Assembly (NCBI RefSeq): GCF_026240945.1
Contig: NZ_JAPFPY010000001.1
Coordinates: 186,001 to 250,000, forward strand
DNA length: 64,000 nucleotides
DNA from: Mycolicibacterium sp. J2
Lineage (GTDB): Bacteria > Actinomycetota > Actinomycetes > Mycobacteriales > Mycobacteriaceae
Direction of reading: 5' to 3'
In this document: piece after piece, positions 8,449 to 16,195 of the stretch
Layout: every line of letters begins with the position of its first letter
Position numbering within the stretch: position 1 is the first letter of the stretch
Made by a program: the position numbers and the translations under genes
Notes under the pieces: generated by a model
What the model was told of the DNA's origin: nothing
Databases searched by the model: none
What the model saw: only the letters and a program-made list of their open reading frames with translations

Positions 8449-8462
8449 GGTGATGCATCACC
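8449..8462. promoter_or_regulatory. Palindromic operator-like site, copy 1
   Basis: GGTGATGCATCACC is a perfect 14-bp palindrome, 39 bases upstream of the SnoaL-like start at 8410. A nearly identical site lies 87 bases away (centre to centre) at 8536. The shared context is TGGTGATG-ATCACCTA. It looks like a homodimeric repressor site, but no regulator gene lies nearby. Confidence 0.55.
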
Positions 8463-8533
8463 TAGTTTAGCGCATCTCTGACCAGTGCCTATCGACACTA
8501 TGAAGTCCAACACGGTCATTAGCCGTATAACTA

Positions 8534-8896
8534 ATGGTGATGTATCACCTAAATACGCGATGGAGTCGGCGTCTCCTTCATGTCGTCGTCCTCACCGTGG
8601 GCTTGGATCTCCAGGGGGCCGGGGTCGCCACCGCCCACCCGGTCTTCTGCGCCGACCATGAGGAATACCGGACAGGGCCGCACACCTCCGGACGCATCTA
8701 CAAGGCGGCATGCGCCATTCCGCGCCGACTGTGCAAAGGGTCTCTGGTGCAGGCCGCGCGGCCGCATGAGACGCTGCTGGTGCCCCACACCGTTGCCGGG
8801 ACCGCCTGGATGCTGCCGTGCGATTTCGAGCAGGGACGGGGAACGTCCGACCTTGCCGAGGCGATGCACCGCTGGGGCGCCGCCTCCAGGCATTAG
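8534..8896 (+). CDS. Small secreted cysteine-containing hypothetical protein
   Basis: A 120-residue frame with high G+C at third positions, which supports coding. The N-terminus carries RR, a hydrophobic stretch (LLHVVVLTVGLDLQG) and a possible cleavage region after VATA. Four cysteines follow in the mature part (FCAD, AACAI, RLCKG, LPCDF), consistent with two disulfides. Possible starts at 8534, 8537 and 8540 all fall inside the second palindromic site, so a regulator bound there would cover the translation start. It ends back to back with the LON-domain gene. The family was not recognised. Confidence 0.5.
   Translation: MVMYHLNTRWSRRLLHVVVLTVGLDLQGAGVATAHPVFCADHEEYRTGPHTSGRIYKAACAIPRRLCKGSLVQAARPHETLLVPHTVAGTAWMLPCDFEQGRGTSDLAEAMHRWGAASRH
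8536..8549. promoter_or_regulatory. Palindromic operator-like site, copy 2
   Basis: GGTGATGTATCACC differs from copy 1 by one central base and has the same flanks (TGG at the left, TA at the right). It overlaps the start codons of the small secreted protein. With copy 1 it brackets the whole region upstream of the two divergent genes. Confidence 0.5.
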
Positions 8897-9529
8897 TCAC
8901 TGCCCGAGCTGGAACTCCACCATCGCCCGCAGTGTCTCGACGGCCTCGGCCAGCACCGCCAACCGGGCCGACGCGGACGGCGCGGCCAGCACCGCGTACC
9001 GGTCGGCCTGGCCGATCGGGAGCCGGGCGGCGAGCGCGTACAGCCGCTCACCGGCGTCCTGCCCCGGCTCTACCGAGCCGAGCAGTTCCTCGCGCGAGGG
9101 CAACTCCTGCTGTTTGACCTCGGCCACCCGCGAGAACACTTCCAGCACAGCGTCTTCCACGTCGACGATATCGGAACCGGTGACCGGGTCGCCCGGCTCG
9201 TCGGGCCAGGGCGCCACGTCGGCTCGTGGATACGGCTCATCACTGAGCCACTGCGTCACCCGCAGCCGTTCGGCCACCTCGGCACGCAACCGGTACCGCC
9301 CACCGCCCTGGTCGGCAACGTCGACGATCCGGGCCAGCGCGCCGACGTCGTTGCGGGCATCTCCGCCGCCGACCTCCCGGCCCGCGGCGATCAACACCAC
9401 GCCGAACGCGCGGTCGGCGGCCAGGCAATCGGTGATCATCGCCGAATACCGGGGTTCGAAGATCCGCAACGGCAACTGCTCGCCGGGCAGCATCGCCACC
9501 TCGAGCGGGAACATCGGGGTTGCACTCAC
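8897..9529 (-). CDS. LON substrate-binding-domain protein (Rv0434-like)
   Basis: A 210-residue protein made only of the N-terminal (LAN/PUA-like) domain of Lon proteases. It has no AAA+ or protease part. Diagnostic motifs are MFPLEVAMLPGEQLPLRIFE near the N-terminus, then PRYSAMITDCL and VGALARIVDV. Such proteins bind peptides or proteins, and their role is unproven. The GTG start overlaps the stop of the upstream lipoprotein gene (GTGA), so the two are probably translationally coupled. Gene order matches M. tuberculosis Rv0434 next to Rv0433. Confidence 0.85.
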   Translation of the reverse strand: MSATPMFPLEVAMLPGEQLPLRIFEPRYSAMITDCLAADRAFGVVLIAAGREVGGGDARNDVGALARIVDVADQGGGRYRLRAEVAERLRVTQWLSDEPYPRADVAPWPDEPGDPVTGSDIVDVEDAVLEVFSRVAEVKQQELPSREELLGSVEPGQDAGERLYALAARLPIGQADRYAVLAAPSASARLAVLAEAVETLRAMVEFQLGQ

Positions 9530-9930
9530 CGGAATCCCTGTCCGGCAACGGCATCGCGAACCAGGGTGGTCTTCGGGGTGAAGGCGCACATGGCGCTGGC
9601 CAGCCCCAGCCACAGCTCCGGATTCATCTGCACCAGCTGGTTGTCCTTGCCGATGGCATCGATCACCTGGCGCTGCTGGGTCTTGTCCATGGTCTGGTAG
9701 TCACCGCACGTGGTCGCGGCCAGCCCGGTCGGCGGCGGTCCACCCGGTGTGGGGATCGGCAGGTTCGGAAACGACGGAATCGGGATCTGGATGGTTCTTG
9801 GCGGACGCGTGGGGGCCGGAGTTTCGGACACCGTCGCGGCGGGGTCGGCCATCGGGGTGCCCTGAATCTCCTTGCTGCAGCCCGCCAACACCAGCGCGGC
9901 AAGCACCAGGACGACGGCACGGACCTTCAC
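9526..9930 (-). CDS. Putative lipoprotein
   Basis: A 134-residue lipoprotein precursor. A basic N-terminus, hydrophobic segment and lipobox LAGC (Cys18) are visible. A Pro/Thr-rich linker follows (PTRPPRTIQIPIPSFPNLP), then a small domain with two cysteines (TTCGDYQTMD, SAMCAFTP) that could pair. It is expected at the outer face of the plasma membrane. The ATG at 9930 overlaps the stop of the ligase gene upstream, and its own stop overlaps the LON-domain gene. Function unknown. Confidence 0.75.
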   Translation of the reverse strand: MKVRAVVLVLAALVLAGCSKEIQGTPMADPAATVSETPAPTRPPRTIQIPIPSFPNLPIPTPGGPPPTGLAATTCGDYQTMDKTQQRQVIDAIGKDNQLVQMNPELWLGLASAMCAFTPKTTLVRDAVAGQGFR

Positions 9931-11057
9931 AGCTCCAACTCCCCGATCAACCCGTCGACGACGGCACGCAGATCACCGTCGTGCTCCTCGGCTACCCGGC
10001 GCTGGCGTTGATACGACCCGCCCAGCCGGTAGATCGACTCGACCCCGGCCAGCTCGTCGGCGCATCCCAGCGACGTCGCCACCGGCTCCAGTCGGGTGAG
10101 CAGATCGTCGAGGTCATCGGTGACAAGGCGCTCGTTACTGTCGGCGTCCAGGATGATCTCGGCGTCCAACCCGTACCGCGCGGCGCGCCACTTGTTCTCC
10201 TGCACATGCCACGGCGGCATGGTGGGCAGTTGCTCTCCGGCGTCCAGGCGCCGGTCCAGATCCACGATCAGGCTGTGGGTCAATGCCACCAGGGCACCGA
10301 GTTCGGCCAGATTGGACACCCCGTCGAAGATCCGGACCTCGATGGTGCCCAGATGCGGCGAAGGCCGGATATCCCACCGGATCTCGTTCATGTGGTCGAT
10401 GATGCCGGTCTTCTTCTGGTCGTAGACGAATCGTTCGAAATCCGACCACTTCTGGAAATGAAACGGCAGGCCGGCCGTCGGCAACTGTTGGAACATCATC
10501 GCCCGGTTGCTCGCGTACCCGGTGTCCTCGCCGTCCCAGTACGGCGAGGACGCCGACAGCGCCAGCAGGTGCGGGTACTGGTTGAGCAGCGAGGTGATGA
10601 TCGGCATCACCTTGTGCGCCGACGAGATCCCGACGTGCACGTGCACGCCCCAGATCAGCATCTGGCGGCCCCACCACTGGGTGCGCTTGATCAGTTCGGC
10701 ATACCGCGCACCCTCGGTGAGCTGCTGCATCTCCCATTCGGCGAACGGGTGGGTGCCCGCGCAGAACAACTCCATGCCGCGGGCGTGCACGATGCGCTGG
10801 ACCGTGCTCAGCGTGCCGTGCAGATCGTCGATGGCCTGCGGAACGGTGTCACAGATACCGGTGACCACCTCGACGGTGTTGCGCAGCAATTCCTTGTGCA
10901 CGTGCGGGGTTTCGCCGAGCTCGGCGATGACGCCCGCGGCCTCGTTGGCCAGGTCGCGGGTCACCGGGTCGATGAGGGCGAACTCCCACTCGACACCAAG
11001 GGTCGGCCGGGGTGACCCGGCGAAGTCGATCCTGGACCTATGCGGCGCCGATGACAC
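9927..11057 (-). CDS. Carboxylate-amine ligase, GCS2/YbdK family (Rv0433-like)
   Basis: A 376-residue member of the YbdK branch of glutamate-cysteine ligase type 2 enzymes, which make ATP-dependent amide bonds to glutamate-like substrates. Motifs include [37 protein letters not shown] and [20 protein letters not shown]. The exact substrate is uncertain, because mycobacteria use mycothiol rather than glutathione. The start overlaps the end of sodC by 20 bases. The residues just after the start ([18 protein letters not shown]) match the M. tuberculosis homologue as remembered, supporting this start. Confidence 0.88.
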   Translation of the reverse strand: MSSAPHRSRIDFAGSPRPTLGVEWEFALIDPVTRDLANEAAGVIAELGETPHVHKELLRNTVEVVTGICDTVPQAIDDLHGTLSTVQRIVHARGMELFCAGTHPFAEWEMQQLTEGARYAELIKRTQWWGRQMLIWGVHVHVGISSAHKVMPIITSLLNQYPHLLALSASSPYWDGEDTGYASNRAMMFQQLPTAGLPFHFQKWSDFERFVYDQKKTGIIDHMNEIRWDIRPSPHLGTIEVRIFDGVSNLAELGALVALTHSLIVDLDRRLDAGEQLPTMPPWHVQENKWRAARYGLDAEIILDADSNERLVTDDLDDLLTRLEPVATSLGCADELAGVESIYRLGGSYQRQRRVAEEHDGDLRAVVDGLIGELEL

Positions 11058-11712
11058 CGCAAGCTACCCGCTTGCCGGCATCGCCGGTCGCCATGGTGGT
11101 CTCGTCCGGACCCGGGGTGCCGTTGACCTGCTGGTAGCGCTCGGCAGGAATGTTGGCGAAGTTGTCGGCCTTCTCGTGGATGATGATCGCGGTCTGGGTG
11201 CCAGCCAGCAGTTGCTCGGCGGTGAACGCGTCCGTCGTCGTCACGAGCTTGCCGGTGCCGTCACTGCGCACCTGCAGGGAGCTCAGGTCACCGCTGGCCG
11301 GGTGGGCGGTATGCCCCGGCACCTGCAGATGCCCACCGGCGCTGGTGAAGTCGCCCTCACACTTGCCGACCGAGTGGATGTGCAGGCCGTGGAAGCCCGG
11401 CGCCAGCTTGCCGGGGGTGGTGGTCTGGACGGTGACGGTCGCGACGCCGTCAGCGAACTCGAAATCGGCGGTGGCGACGGCGGTGCCGTCGGCCAGCTTC
11501 AGTTGCGCGCTGAGCTTCTCGCCCTGCCCGGCGGCCGGGGTCTCGCCACCTTCGCCGTGGCCGGCCGCGGCCGACGGCGCGGGCGAGCCCGTCCAGATTG
11601 CCGGGGTGGTCCCGGGCTGGGTGGCAACCGGCTCGTAGGGCGAGCAGGCTGCGGCGATCGGGACCAGGAAGGCTGCGGCGGCGACGGCACGAAGCGGAGC
11701 TGAGATCGACAT
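11038..11712 (-). CDS. sodC: Cu/Zn superoxide dismutase, lipoprotein
   Basis: A 224-residue periplasmic/cell-envelope superoxide dismutase. A signal sequence ends in lipobox IAAAC (Cys23), so it should be membrane-anchored. After a Gly/Ala/Pro-rich linker, the SOD domain shows the copper-binding [20 protein letters not shown] and the zinc-loop histidines in [18 protein letters not shown]. The C-terminal [13 protein letters not shown] supplies the disulfide cysteine. It detoxifies superoxide outside the membrane. It is followed without a gap by the GCS2-type ligase. Confidence 0.93.
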   Translation of the reverse strand: MSISAPLRAVAAAAFLVPIAAACSPYEPVATQPGTTPAIWTGSPAPSAAAGHGEGGETPAAGQGEKLSAQLKLADGTAVATADFEFADGVATVTVQTTTPGKLAPGFHGLHIHSVGKCEGDFTSAGGHLQVPGHTAHPASGDLSSLQVRSDGTGKLVTTTDAFTAEQLLAGTQTAIIIHEKADNFANIPAERYQQVNGTPGPDETTMATGDAGKRVACGVIGAA

Positions 11713-11722
11713 GCCCGAGAGC

Positions 11723-12184
11723 CTAGCCGGTGACCGCCACGATCACGCCCGGCGGTTGCTCTGCGAGTGCGGGCAACCGCGGTTCGACGGGCGCGTTGAG
11801 GAGCTTGCCCACCGCTTCGGCGGCTTCCTTCTCCCCCGCGGCCTCGCCGAAGTACACCGTCGTCGCGGTGACGCCGTCGAGGGTGAGGTTGCCGGTCTCG
11901 GTCACGTTCCACTGCGCGTCGCGCAGTTTGGTGGCCGTGCCCTCGGCGGCCCCGGCCACATCGGAGATGTTGTACACCCGGACGTCGGCCTTGGGCGCGG
12001 GTGCTGCCGAGGTCTTGGTGGTCGTGCTGGCGCTGGTCGTCACGCTGGCCGAGGTGGAGTCGCTGCTGTCACTGTCGTCGGAGCCCATGTACTGGAATGC
12101 CACCAGCAGGAAGACCACGCCGAGGAAGAGCAGCACCATCACCATGGCGCGCAGAGGCAGCCCGGAGGAGTCACGCTGGTTCAT
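11723..12184 (-). CDS. LytR_C-domain membrane protein (Rv0431-like)
   Basis: A 153-residue protein with a short cytoplasmic N-terminus and one transmembrane helix (about 12-32, [20 protein letters not shown]). A Ser/Thr-rich extracellular linker leads to a LytR C-terminal-type domain ([34 protein letters not shown]). Such domains accompany cell-wall ligase systems, but this protein lacks a ligase domain. It sits 10 bases upstream of sodC, probably in the same transcript. Confidence 0.82.
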   Translation of the reverse strand: MNQRDSSGLPLRAMVMVLLFLGVVFLLVAFQYMGSDDSDSSDSTSASVTTSASTTTKTSAAPAPKADVRVYNISDVAGAAEGTATKLRDAQWNVTETGNLTLDGVTATTVYFGEAAGEKEAAEAVGKLLNAPVEPRLPALAEQPPGVIVAVTG

Positions 12185-12203
12185 CGAAGCCCAGACTAGC
12201 GGT

Positions 12204-12512
12204 CTAGGTGACCTCGAACCCGAGCCGCCGGGCGGCCTTGGCCTTCTGCCGGCTGGCGCGGACCCGGCGCAGCCGCTTGACCAGCATCGGGTCGGCTGCG
12301 AGCGCCTCCGGGCGGTCCACCAGCGCGTTGAGCACCTGGTAGTAGCGCGACGGGGACAACCCGAACAGTTCCTTGATGGCTTCTTCCTTGGATCCCGCGT
12401 ATTTCCACCACTGGCGTTCGAAGGCCAGGATGTCGTGTTCGCGGCGCGTCAGGCCATCGGCGGGCTCGGAATCATCCCCGGATTGCTCAGTCCGCGCGAT
12501 AGCGCCGTCCAT
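12204..12512 (-). CDS. DUF3263 family protein (Rv0430-like)
   Basis: A 102-residue soluble protein. The core [20 protein letters not shown] and [20 protein letters not shown] resembles a helix-turn-helix, and the C-terminus is basic ([17 protein letters not shown]). DUF3263 proteins are short, actinobacterial and of unknown function, and DNA binding is plausible. A good AAGGAG precedes the ATG. It heads the minus-strand run into the LytR_C protein and sodC. Confidence 0.85.
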   Translation of the reverse strand: MDGAIARTEQSGDDSEPADGLTRREHDILAFERQWWKYAGSKEEAIKELFGLSPSRYYQVLNALVDRPEALAADPMLVKRLRRVRASRQKAKAARRLGFEVT

Positions 12513-12628
12513 CTCGCTCCTTGGGCCCTTCCGACATCATCAAAAGAATTACAAGACTGTTGTTCGGCGCTCATTCAATCACGGCTGCGGTAATGCGGGC
12601 GTGATCGTTACCCGCGAGTCGGCTGACT

Positions 12629-12634
12629 TAAGCT
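12629..12634 (+). promoter_or_regulatory. -10-like hexamer for def, near-leaderless start
   Basis: TAAGCT is followed by 8 bases and then the GTG start of def at 12643, with no Shine-Dalgarno. This is the leaderless arrangement. The same hexamer stands before the SRPBCC gene at 1201. Confidence 0.4.
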
Positions 12635-12642
12635 TGCCAACC

Positions 12643-13236
12643 GTGGCTGTTGTACCGATTCGCATCGTGGGCGATCCCGTCCTGCACACCGCGACCACCC
12701 CGGTTCCCGTCGGACCTGACGGCGCGCTGCCCGCCGAACTGGCCGAGCTGATCACCGACATGTACGACACCATGGATGCCGCCAACGGGGTTGGCCTGGC
12801 CGCCAACCAGATTGGCCGCACCGAGCGCGTGTTCGTCTACGACTGCGCCGACGAACGCGGCAAGACCGTGCGCCGGCGCGGCGTGGTGGTCAACCCGGTG
12901 CTGGAGACCTCCGAGCTGCCCGAGACCATGCCCGACCCCGACAACGACGACGAGGGCTGCCTTTCGGTGCCGGGTGAGTCGTTCCCGCGGGGCCGCGCCG
13001 ACTGGGCCCGTGTCACCGGACTCGACGCCGACGGCACCCCCATCACCCTGGAGGGCACCGGCCTGTTCGCCCGGATGCTGCAGCACGAGACCGGTCACCT
13101 CGACGGTTTCACCTACCTGGACGGGCTGATCGGCCGGCACGCCCGCGCCGCCAAGCGGATGGTGAAGGCCAACAAGTGGGGTGTCCCCGGCCTGAGCTGG
13201 ATGCCCGGCGAGGATCCCGACCCGTTCGGCCACTGA
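12643..13236 (+). CDS. def: Peptide deformylase
   Basis: A 197-residue deformylase that removes the N-formyl group from nascent proteins. All three family motifs are present: [20 protein letters not shown] with the metal-binding Cys, and QHETGHLDG with the HExxH metal site. The GTG at 12643 gives the length of the M. tuberculosis enzyme. Longer in-frame upstream sequence exists but is poorly coding. It is the first gene of an operon running through the GNAT gene, jetABC, xthA and a DUF1275 gene. Confidence 0.95.
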   Translation: MAVVPIRIVGDPVLHTATTPVPVGPDGALPAELAELITDMYDTMDAANGVGLAANQIGRTERVFVYDCADERGKTVRRRGVVVNPVLETSELPETMPDPDNDDEGCLSVPGESFPRGRADWARVTGLDADGTPITLEGTGLFARMLQHETGHLDGFTYLDGLIGRHARAAKRMVKANKWGVPGLSWMPGEDPDPFGH

Positions 13237-13246
13237 TGCCCGCTAG

Positions 13247-14122
13247 ATGACTACCGTCGGCGACCGGGTGTCGCTGCGCTACCGCGTGCCCGACGGCCTG
13301 TCCGACGTCGTCGGCGAGCTCCAAGCGCTCACCCCCCTGGTGTCGGTACGAACCAAGTCCGGTGACACAGTGCACATCGCCCCCGCCGATGTGGTGTCGG
13401 TGCGCGAACTGTCCCATGTCACGGTGCGCAACTCCGAGATCCGCGCGCTGGAACACGCGGCGGCGCTGGCCTGGCCCGGCACCGAGCGGCACTGGCACGA
13501 CGGGTGGCTGCTGCGCGCCGGCGGGGGGTACACCAGTCGCGCCAATTCGGCGGTACCCCTGCGCTTCGAGGCGACGACGCACGCCCTGGCGGGCATCCAG
13601 CAGTGGTATGCCGCACGCGACCTGGCGGCCTGGCTGGCGTTGCCCGACCGACTGCTACCGGTCACCACGCCCGGCATCAAAGCCACCCGTGTACTGGTCC
13701 GCGATATCGAGCTCGCCGGTGCACCCGCCGATTTCCCGTCCCACCCGGACGACCAGTGGCTGGCGATCTACCAGCGCGACGTCCCGATCGAGGTACTCAC
13801 GGCCGTCGTCGACGGGGAACTGGCCTTCGCGACGCGCGACAATGCCGCCGTGGGCCGCGGTGCGGTGACGACAGCCCCGGACGGCACCCGCTGGGCGGGC
13901 ATCTCCTGTGTGCGGGTCAGCGAGGATGCGCGACGCCGCGGCCACGCCCGCACGGTATGTTCGGCACTGCTGGGCTGGGCGGCCGGGCACGGGGCCACCC
14001 GGGCCTACGTACAGGTGCTCGCCGACAACGAGCCCGCCGCCACGCTGTACCACTCGATGGGTTTCCGCCTGCACCACACGCTGCGGTACCTGCGCGCAGA
14101 AAGCCTCCTTCCCGATGCATGA
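13247..14122 (+). CDS. GNAT-family N-acetyltransferase (Rv0428c-like)
   Basis: A 291-residue protein. The N-terminal about 60 residues form a small beta-rich domain (GDRVSLRYRVPDGLSDVVGE). The GNAT fold lies in the C-terminal half, with the acetyl-CoA-binding stretch ISCVRVSEDARRRGHARTVC and the closing YVQVLADNEPAATLYHSMGF. The substrate is unknown. It starts 10 bases after def and overlaps jetA by 8 bases. In M. tuberculosis the equivalent gene directly adjoins xthA, whereas here three SMC-complex genes lie between. Confidence 0.85.
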   Translation: MTTVGDRVSLRYRVPDGLSDVVGELQALTPLVSVRTKSGDTVHIAPADVVSVRELSHVTVRNSEIRALEHAAALAWPGTERHWHDGWLLRAGGGYTSRANSAVPLRFEATTHALAGIQQWYAARDLAAWLALPDRLLPVTTPGIKATRVLVRDIELAGAPADFPSHPDDQWLAIYQRDVPIEVLTAVVDGELAFATRDNAAVGRGAVTTAPDGTRWAGISCVRVSEDARRRGHARTVCSALLGWAAGHGATRAYVQVLADNEPAATLYHSMGFRLHHTLRYLRAESLLPDA

Positions 14123-15524
14123 GTTACTCCAACTCAACCGCGACGTGCAGTCCACGCGCGCGGTCCGGCTGCTGGCGACCCAGAACCTGGCCGTCTACGC
14201 AACGCTGATGGAGCGGCACCTGCTCGACGGGCTGGTCCCCGAGACCGATCTGGTGGTGCGTCTGGACCGCGACCTGGAAGACCTTGACGAGCTCGAGCAG
14301 ACCGGCCTGACCCTCATCAAGACGTGGGCCAGCCAGGGTTGGCTGCACCGCGTCGTGAAGGGTGACCGCAACGTCTGCTATCTGACCCAAGACGCCCGCC
14401 GGGCACTGGACTTCGTCCGTGGCGTGCGCCGCAACGACACCATCGCCACCGGCGGCTCCATCAACGGCATCGCCTCCCGGCTCAAGCAGGTCGCCGTCCG
14501 CGTCGACAACAACCCGGTACGCATCCGGGCCGCCATCGAGTCCGAGATCGCGGCCCTGCACCGGGAACTGGAAGAACTCGACGCCGGGTTGCGTCCCGAG
14601 CCCGACGTCACCTCGATGTACGACGAAGCCCGCGCCATCGCATTGCAGATGGAACGACTGATCACCGATATCGGCTTGTACGGCACCATGATCGAGCAGG
14701 CCACCGCAGCGCTCGACGACCCGATCGAGACCAATACCGAGTACCGGGACCGGCAGCGGCAGATGTACGCCGACTATCAGCAGGCCTGGGAGTCCGCCGG
14801 TCGTGATTCGCATCGAGCGTTCCTGCGGATGATCAACGACCCCGAGCAGCGCACGGCGTTCGAGGGCGATATCGCCGCGGTGGCCGGGGCCTTGCCCGAC
14901 CTGGACCCGGCGCTGCGCAAGGTGATGGCCGGATTCTTCGAACTGGTCGGACATCAGATCGACGAGGTGGAACGCATCCAGCAGCGCTGCGCGCAGCGGG
15001 TCAAGCGGTTCACCGCGTTCGGCACGCTGGAGCAGAGCCGCGGGATCGCGCGGCAGCTCAACGAGGCCATCGGCGCGGCCCGGGCCCTGCTCAAGGTGTC
15101 GCTGACGGACTCTCGCCTGGACATCGACGTGCCGCTGGCCCGGCACACCATCAGTTCGGTGGGCGCCCTGAGCTTCCGCATCAACGACCTGTCCGCGCCG
15201 AAACCGGCGGCCGCCGCCGAGGGCGACGTGGACCTGTCCACCTTCGCGGCGCTGACCACCCAGGTGGACGCCCCGGCGATGTCGGCGATGATCAACACCG
15301 CGCTGCGGGAGGCCCCACTGTCCCTGCCGGACGCGGTCTCGTTGCTGGACACCCCGTACCTCGGGCACGTGATCGTGCTGTGGTCGTGGGCGCTCAAGCA
15401 GCCCGGCACGAGCGATGCCCAACCGGCGCGCGTCCGGTTCCATTCGCTCGACGGCCGCGACCGCGAGATGGAGGTTCCGCACCTGATGTTCACCGAACCC
15501 ATTGCCGGAGTTGCGTCGTCATGA
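14115..15524 (+). CDS. jetA: JetA/MksF-like kleisin subunit (DUF3375)
   Basis: A 469-residue DUF3375 protein, the kleisin-like subunit of Wadjet/MksBEF condensins, which bridges the SMC heads. The N-terminal winged-helix region carries LLATQNLAVYATLMERHLLD and LIKTWASQGWLHRVV. A long helical middle follows (ALHRELEELDAGLRPEPDVT, YRDRQRQMYADYQQAW). Length is normal for the family. The ATG at 14115 starts 8 bases before the GNAT stop, and the stop overlaps jetB (ATGA). Base composition does not stand out from its neighbours, so it is not obviously a recent arrival. Confidence 0.88.
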   Translation: MHELLQLNRDVQSTRAVRLLATQNLAVYATLMERHLLDGLVPETDLVVRLDRDLEDLDELEQTGLTLIKTWASQGWLHRVVKGDRNVCYLTQDARRALDFVRGVRRNDTIATGGSINGIASRLKQVAVRVDNNPVRIRAAIESEIAALHRELEELDAGLRPEPDVTSMYDEARAIALQMERLITDIGLYGTMIEQATAALDDPIETNTEYRDRQRQMYADYQQAWESAGRDSHRAFLRMINDPEQRTAFEGDIAAVAGALPDLDPALRKVMAGFFELVGHQIDEVERIQQRCAQRVKRFTAFGTLEQSRGIARQLNEAIGAARALLKVSLTDSRLDIDVPLARHTISSVGALSFRINDLSAPKPAAAAEGDVDLSTFAALTTQVDAPAMSAMINTALREAPLSLPDAVSLLDTPYLGHVIVLWSWALKQPGTSDAQPARVRFHSLDGRDREMEVPHLMFTEPIAGVASS

Positions 15525-16195
15525 CCGAAGACACCCCAGTTGATTTCGCCTCGTTGCCCGACGTCGACCGCACCGGCCGGGCCGCCGCGCCGGCGCAACA
15601 GCGTCGGCCCCGCTTCGAGGGCGACGTCAGCGCGCTGCCCGACCGTGCCTGCTGGGCGCTGCAGCACCTGCTCACCCGGCGCTACGTCAGCAACGAATCC
15701 GACAGCGATATCTACAGCTGGATCAAGGAGTACCGGGCCGATCTGGCGGTCCGACTGTCCGAATTGGACCTGCAGTTGCAGATCGCCGAGGGCGTGGAGA
15801 TCGCGTTCATCGAACAGGCCCGCTACGAGTCGGCCCGGGGCGTCAAGCTGTTGCGCCGGGAACCGCTGGGGACCTACGACTCCATCCTGGCCCTGCACCT
15901 GGCGCAGATGATGCGCGCCGGCGGTGACGCGAGTTTCGTCATCAGCCGCGACGAGATCCACGGACTCTTCGCCGGGGTGCTCAACGACACCGACCGCGAC
16001 GCGGTCACCTTCGCCGCGCGCATCGACGCCGCGGTCGCACGGCTGGCCGGGTTGGAGATCCTGCGTAAGACCCGCGATGACGAGGACAGTTATACGGTCA
16101 GCCCGGTGATCAGCGCCATCATGACGGCCTCGGTGATCACCGAACTGCAACAGCAGTTCGAGGCACTCCTGAAGGGCGGGGCAGGCGATGAGTGA
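15521..16195 (+). CDS. jetB: JetB/MksE-like subunit (DUF4194)
   Basis: A 224-residue DUF4194 protein, the KITE-like winged-helix subunit that binds the kleisin in Wadjet/Mks condensins. Recognisable segments are [40 protein letters not shown] and [20 protein letters not shown]. The last part ([20 protein letters not shown]) matches the family C-terminus. It overlaps jetA by 4 bases and jetC by 8 bases, so stoichiometric co-translation is likely. Confidence 0.88.
   Translation: MTEDTPVDFASLPDVDRTGRAAAPAQQRRPRFEGDVSALPDRACWALQHLLTRRYVSNESDSDIYSWIKEYRADLAVRLSELDLQLQIAEGVEIAFIEQARYESARGVKLLRREPLGTYDSILALHLAQMMRAGGDASFVISRDEIHGLFAGVLNDTDRDAVTFAARIDAAVARLAGLEILRKTRDDEDSYTVSPVISAIMTASVITELQQQFEALLKGGAGDE

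Noticed and set aside
8580..9581. A 333-codon plus-strand frame across the LON-domain gene
   Set aside because: It runs antisense through the LON-domain gene and has a Ser/Arg/Pro-rich nonsense composition.
14124..15482. A 452-codon minus-strand open frame opposite jetA
   Set aside because: Composition is shadow-like (His/Gln/Arg/Gly-rich). The plus-strand frame is a clear DUF3375 protein in a tightly overlapped operon.
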